Below are positions 60,194 to 64,000 of a stretch of DNA of 64,000 nt, piece by piece. Position 1 is the stretch's first letter. Each line of letters opens with the position of its first letter. Below the pieces are notes generated by a model, which was not told the origin of the DNA, did not search any database, and saw only the letters and a list, made by a program, of their open reading frames with translations. This DNA is from JANRJY01 sp033763735 (GTDB lineage Bacteria; Bacteroidota; Bacteroidia; Cytophagales; UBA9547), in the NCBI GenBank assembly GCA_033763735.1, contig JANRJY010000026.1, positions 112,299 to 176,298 on the forward strand. Direction: 5' to 3'. The position numbers and the translations under genes are program-made.

Positions 60194-61195
60194 TTACCTT
60201 TTAAAAAAATCAGGAGACTTCGATGGGTTAATTTTTGAAATAGCAATAACTATTAGGCCAAAAAACATAGGAACAACAATATTTACTATCCATACTGTAA
60301 CACTTGAGGCAATCAAAATAGCTTTAGGAATATCTAATTCTCCTAAAAAATAAATTGCGGCAGCTTCTCTTATGCCTAAATCATTTAAAAAGTTGAAGCC
60401 GGGCAATATTGATTTGGTTAAAAAAATCAGCCAAATTCCTGAAACAATTAAAATATCAAATGCCTGAATTTCAAACATTAGTAAAACCAAAATATATTGA
60501 AAACTAAAAATGATAAAACGAAAAATAGATACAAAAAACAACAAGCAAAAATCACTTAAACTAACAGTTGCGATTAATTCAAAGTAAGGAATGATTTTAT
60601 TTGATAATGGAATCCGACTTAAAAGAGGCAATAAGTAACCTAAGTTGATAAGTCCCAATAAAGCTAAAACAATGAGTATCGATAACACAAAAAGCAAGTT
60701 GATGTTAAATACTGAAGTTTGAATATTATAAAAATTGTAAAAAATAATATACCCAAGTAATCCATAAAAAAAAGTTACATAAAATTGAGCGATACGCGAT
60801 AAGAACACATTTCCAATGGCTTTCTCTTTTGATTCACCTTTTAAAAAATATAATCTGGCTGCATAGTCACCAATGCCATGGGGAGTTATGTAACTAAGTG
60901 TAACACCGCTTAAGACTCCTTTAAAACAATCAAAATATGAAATTGGATAGTGTTTTTTTGAAAGGTTAAACCACTTTAAAGCTTCCAAACCCCAGTTAAT
61001 TGGCATTAGTAAGACTACGGATATGAAATAATACAATGGTTTCATATCATTAGTAATTGAATTATATACCAAATTAAAGCTACTCCCCAAGTTTTGGATA
61101 TGCATCAATGAATATCCCAAATACCCAATTGCCAAAGTTGTAATTATTACTTTAATGGCTGTATAAATATATTTTTGGGTAATTTTAACTTTCAA
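60194..61195 (-). CDS. Lysylphosphatidylglycerol-synthase-like transmembrane (UPF0104/flippase-like) protein
   Basis: The 333-residue protein has about eight membrane helices, with SGVTLSYITPHGIGDYAARLYFLKG and LPGFNFLNDLGIREAAAIYFLG (each split when read), the two signatures of the LPG_synthase_TM family. No aminoacyl-transferase domain follows, so it is a lipid-flippase-like stand-alone form. The only start codon in a usable place is TTG at 61195, since the next in-frame ATG would remove the first helix. The ruvC start on the other strand is 1 bp away. Confidence 0.78.
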   Translation of the reverse strand: MKVKITQKYIYTAIKVIITTLAIGYLGYSLMHIQNLGSSFNLVYNSITNDMKPLYYFISVVLLMPINWGLEALKWFNLSKKHYPISYFDCFKGVLSGVTLSYITPHGIGDYAARLYFLKGESKEKAIGNVFLSRIAQFYVTFFYGLLGYIIFYNFYNIQTSVFNINLLFVLSILIVLALLGLINLGYLLPLLSRIPLSNKIIPYFELIATVSLSDFCLLFFVSIFRFIIFSFQYILVLLMFEIQAFDILIVSGIWLIFLTKSILPGFNFLNDLGIREAAAIYFLGELDIPKAILIASSVTVWIVNIVVPMFFGLIVIAISKINPSKSPDFFKR

Positions 61196-61196
61196 T

Positions 61197-61775
61197 ATGG
61201 GTGTAACAATTAGTAAGGACGTTGAACAAATTATATTAGGAATAGATCCGGGTACAAATGTAATGGGTTATGGGATAATTGAAGTTCGATTAAATCAGAT
61301 TAAATTGATTCAATATGGTGTACTTCATATTAGCAAGTTCGACAAAGATGACATTGCGCTAAGATTAAAAAAAATATTTGACAGAACCTCGCAATTAATT
61401 GAAGAATATACGCCTGATTATGTGGCACTTGAAGCTCCATTCTTTGGTAAAAATATTCAATCAATGCTCAAGCTCGGCAGAGCTCAGGGGGTGGCGTTGG
61501 CAGCAGCTCTTTCTCGAAATATACCTGTAGTGGAATATGCACCCAAAAAAGTAAAACAATCGGTCACCGGTAATGGAAATGCTTCAAAAGAACAAGTTGC
61601 AGCAATGGTAATGCGGATATTCAATATTAAGGAACAACCGGAACTACTCGATGCTACCGATGCGCTTGCAGTGGCACTTTGTCACCACTACCAGGGCAAA
61701 GGCGTTTTTTCAAAATCAAAAACAACTTCATGGCAAAACTTTGTGAGCGAGAACCCAAGTAGGGTGAAGAAATAA
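61197..61775 (+). CDS. ruvC: Crossover junction endodeoxyribonuclease RuvC
   Basis: The 192-residue protein has the four acidic residues of the active site at the expected spacing: Asp17 (LGIDPGTNVMGYG), Glu79 (ALEAPFFGKN), and Asp152 and Asp155 (LLDATDALAVALCHH). SKEQVAAMV and the basic KKVKQSVTGNGNA segments match family substrate-binding loops. It cuts Holliday junctions symmetrically together with RuvAB. It is divergent from the membrane protein gene with essentially no spacer, so its promoter must lie inside the neighbouring gene. Confidence 0.97.
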   Translation: MGVTISKDVEQIILGIDPGTNVMGYGIIEVRLNQIKLIQYGVLHISKFDKDDIALRLKKIFDRTSQLIEEYTPDYVALEAPFFGKNIQSMLKLGRAQGVALAAALSRNIPVVEYAPKKVKQSVTGNGNASKEQVAAMVMRIFNIKEQPELLDATDALAVALCHHYQGKGVFSKSKTTSWQNFVSENPSRVKK

Positions 61776-61824
61776 TTTGTTTATTTGTAAAAACAATAAT
61801 ATCATTGAACAATTAAAATAAGTG

Positions 61825-63282
61825 ATGTTATATCTTCAATTATTCAACCATCATTTCAAGGAATTTTTTAGAAATAAATTTTGGCGCGAAAATATTGCCA
61901 TGAAAATTCTTGCCTTTGTAGGTTTTCTTCTAATTTCCGGTGAGTTTATAGCATTAGGTTGGTTTTGTACAGATATTATTGGGTCAATCAAACCCAACGA
62001 GAATGTAATTAAAGTGTTTTCAAGCTGGATTTTGTTTTACTTTTTGATAGAATTTATTTTTCGGTTTTTAATCCAACATACACCATTATTGAAAATCCAA
62101 CCTTATCTACATTTAAATATCAGCAAAAGTCAATTAATTCATTTTCTGCTAATTAAATCTATATTGAGTTATTCTAATTTACTTTATTTGGCTATATCAA
62201 TTCCTTTTGGTTTCAGAACCTTGTTGTTAAAAGAGCAATATTTTGAATTTACTTCGTGGGTTATAGTTTCATTAATTAGCGTATTTACTTTTAACTTTCT
62301 TGCCCAACTTGTGAAGCGAACTTTTGGGGTTCATCTTATATCTACTCTTGCTACAATTGGAATTATTGGATTATTAGTTGGAAGTTATTTGATGAATTGG
62401 ATTGATTTACTAAGCATTTCGCAATTTATATTCAATTCGGGCATCGTCAGTATCTTACTTTTATCCATTGTTTTAATAATTCTTTATTGGCTTAATTTCA
62501 AACTGCAACTTGCAAATATCTACATCAAGGAAACCACACAAAGTTGGATAAAACTTGATTTCATCGATAATTTATTGAAATCAATAAACCTACAATCAGT
62601 TGAATCAGAATTGATTATCACAGATTTAAAATTAATCCTAAGGAATAAACGCACAAGAATTTATCTGGCCTTGCCTATATTCTTTTATGGAGTTGGTTTT
62701 ATTATGCCAGAAACAAATATTGAGTTTAACAATAAATATCAGTTTTTAATAATGTCAATGGTACTTCTTCAAATGAATTTTGGACAAGTTTTACCATCCT
62801 GGGAAAGTGCCTATTTTGACGGACTTATGACTAAAAATTTAAGTTTTAAGACTTATTTGAGGGCAAAATTTATATTACTGATAATTTTAGCAAGTTTTGG
62901 ATTAATCCCTTTAATTTTTACCTTATTTATCAATATTAATTTATTTATTGGCGGTTTATGTGTCGTTATTTATGCCATTGGCGCAAATAGTATTGCATTT
63001 CTTGGAATATCTAACCATAATAACAAACGCATGGAAATAAATGAATCTGCATGGTTTAAAGGAAGTAATAATGGAAATATGATTTACATGTTCTTTGTTA
63101 CTTTTCTCCCTTTTCTCATTTATTTGCCCTTTATGTTATTGAAATGGCACCTCATTGGCGCATATGTATTGGCAGGAATAGGAGTTTTTTGCTTGATATT
63201 TCATAACCAATTTTTAAAAGAATTTGAGTTAAAATATCGTGAAAGTAAGTTTAAACTATTGGAAGGTTTTAGAACCAAATAA
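61825..63282 (+). CDS. DUF5687 ABC transporter permease
   Basis: The protein has 485 residues from the ATG at 61825 (a GTG at 61822 is immediately before it and in frame). Hydrophobic segments occur throughout, about 10-12 helices. FFRNKFWRENIAMKILAFVG at the N-terminus and the ILFYFLIEFIFRFLIQ region are typical of DUF5687, a Bacteroidota permease family found next to an ABC ATPase. It is followed 8 bp later by that ATPase. Substrate unknown. Confidence 0.8.
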   Translation: MLYLQLFNHHFKEFFRNKFWRENIAMKILAFVGFLLISGEFIALGWFCTDIIGSIKPNENVIKVFSSWILFYFLIEFIFRFLIQHTPLLKIQPYLHLNISKSQLIHFLLIKSILSYSNLLYLAISIPFGFRTLLLKEQYFEFTSWVIVSLISVFTFNFLAQLVKRTFGVHLISTLATIGIIGLLVGSYLMNWIDLLSISQFIFNSGIVSILLLSIVLIILYWLNFKLQLANIYIKETTQSWIKLDFIDNLLKSINLQSVESELIITDLKLILRNKRTRIYLALPIFFYGVGFIMPETNIEFNNKYQFLIMSMVLLQMNFGQVLPSWESAYFDGLMTKNLSFKTYLRAKFILLIILASFGLIPLIFTLFININLFIGGLCVVIYAIGANSIAFLGISNHNNKRMEINESAWFKGSNNGNMIYMFFVTFLPFLIYLPFMLLKWHLIGAYVLAGIGVFCLIFHNQFLKEFELKYRESKFKLLEGFRTK

Positions 63283-63290
63283 AATAATCA

Positions 63291-63989
63291 ATGATAGAAA
63301 TTCGAAATCTACAGAAAACATATAATAAACATACTGTATTAGATATTTCAACTTTAGCTATTCCTGAAGGACAATCATTTGGATTAGTTGGTAATAATGG
63401 AGCTGGGAAAACAACCCTGTTTCGATTAATACTGGATTTGATAAAAGCCGATTCCGGAGAAGTTTTTTCAAATAATAAACCTGTAAATTTGAATGACGAT
63501 TGGAAAGCTTATACAGGTTCTTATCTGGACGAAGGCTTTCTAATTCCCTTTCTTACAGCTTTGGAGTATTTTCAGTTTGTTGCCAAATTATACAATATTC
63601 CTAAAGATCATTTAAACGAAGTTTTGGCACCTTATGAGAGTTTCTTAACTGAAGAAATTTTAAAGAAAAAAACTTATATCAGAGATTTGTCAAAAGGAAA
63701 TCAAAACAAAGTTGGTATTGTTTCAGCATTATTAATGAATCCTAAAGTATTGGTATTGGATGAGCCCTTTGCCAATCTGGATCCAAGCTCACAAATTAAG
63801 CTCAAAAAAATTCTGATAGAGAAACGCAACCAAAAACAAACCACAATGCTGATTTCAAGCCACGATTTAAGCTATCTTTTTGAAATTTCTGAAAGAATTG
63901 TAATTCTTGAAAATGGTATAATTAAAAATGACATCCAAACTGAAAATACTACTTTAATTGAAATTGAGAAATACTTTGAAGTTGCATGA
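63291..63989 (+). CDS. ABC transporter ATP-binding protein, partner of the DUF5687 permease
   Basis: The 232-residue protein is a complete ABC domain: Walker A GLVGNNGAGKTTLF, Q-loop region near residue 80, signature LSKGNQNKVGI, Walker B VLVLDEPFANLDPSS, and H-loop ISSHDLS. The signature has LSKGN in place of LSGGQ, common in ABC-2-type exporters. It lies 8 bp after the permease gene and powers it. The gene ends 11 bp before the window edge. Confidence 0.95.
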   Translation: MIEIRNLQKTYNKHTVLDISTLAIPEGQSFGLVGNNGAGKTTLFRLILDLIKADSGEVFSNNKPVNLNDDWKAYTGSYLDEGFLIPFLTALEYFQFVAKLYNIPKDHLNEVLAPYESFLTEEILKKKTYIRDLSKGNQNKVGIVSALLMNPKVLVLDEPFANLDPSSQIKLKKILIEKRNQKQTTMLISSHDLSYLFEISERIVILENGIIKNDIQTENTTLIEIEKYFEVA

Positions 63990-64000
63990 TTTAATATTTT

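Noticed and set aside
1..64000. tRNA, rRNA, riboswitch or phage/integrase regions
   Set aside because: I saw no cloverleaf-like CCA ends, rRNA motifs, known riboswitch cores, integrases or phage structural genes in the gaps; most gaps are short.

Overview
The window is a chromosomal segment of an AT-rich member of the Bacteroidota, probably an uncultured or little-studied lineage. Evidence: a C-terminal type IX secretion (T9SS) sorting domain, a b558-type succinate dehydrogenase operon (sdhC-sdhA-sdhB), an ExbB-ExbD-ExbD-TonB set, a DksA-like protein with the Bacteroidota-type degenerate zinc finger, a DUF5687 ABC exporter, TAnnTTTG-type -7 promoter boxes, and almost no Shine-Dalgarno sequences. 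I see no rRNA, tRNA, CRISPR, phage or insertion-sequence transposase.

Layout. 0-5 kb: a FucP-like sugar transporter cut by the window edge, divergent from a GH51-like arabinofuranosidase and a putative outer-membrane protein, then an LPP20-type lipoprotein. 5-7.7 kb: a saccharopine/carboxynorspermidine dehydrogenase, and rsmA behind two small genes, one HicB-like. 7.8-11.7 kb: a compact surface-glycan cluster (flippase, DUF268 protein, GT11-like glycosyltransferase, FkbM methyltransferase). 11.7-16 kb: rnhA, rluB with a repeat-bearing N-terminal tail, scpB, a dksA-like gene and a Wzz-like protein. 16-19.4 kb: sdhCAB. 19.5-25.4 kb: grpE-dnaJ-ispE-mrdA-rodA reading leftward. 25.4-29.2 kb: an unknown membrane protein, recX, an FGGY kinase, a Cys-rich small protein and a DUF1573 protein. 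29.4-36.1 kb: exbB-exbD-exbD-tonB, then a cluster of dispersed palindromic repeats and three tiny membrane-protein genes, then a PstS-like lipoprotein and a TPR protein. 36.2-58.4 kb: one uninterrupted 22.2-kb gene. 58.4-64 kb: a DoxX-like protein, a DUF1223 protein, an LPG-synthase-type membrane protein, ruvC, and a DUF5687 permease with its ATPase.

The outstanding object is the 7,398-residue secreted protein. Read by eye it has: a signal peptide; a ConA/LamG-like domain; a Cys-bearing IPT pair; six consecutive IPT + FG-GAP modules, each with exactly seven FG-GAP blades (42 in total, i.e. six predicted seven-bladed Ca-binding propellers); three IPT domains; a second LamG domain; about 24 more IPT/TIG domains; about 11 beta-solenoid-like repeats of about 55 residues; and a T9SS type-A sorting domain. 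It is best read as a giant surface adhesin or filament.

Most other genes are housekeeping: respiration, cell-wall elongation, chaperones, DNA repair and RNA modification. The TonB system and PstS-like/TPR genes serve the envelope, and the glycan cluster and giant protein serve the cell surface. All functions are inferred from sequence motifs; no database search was run.
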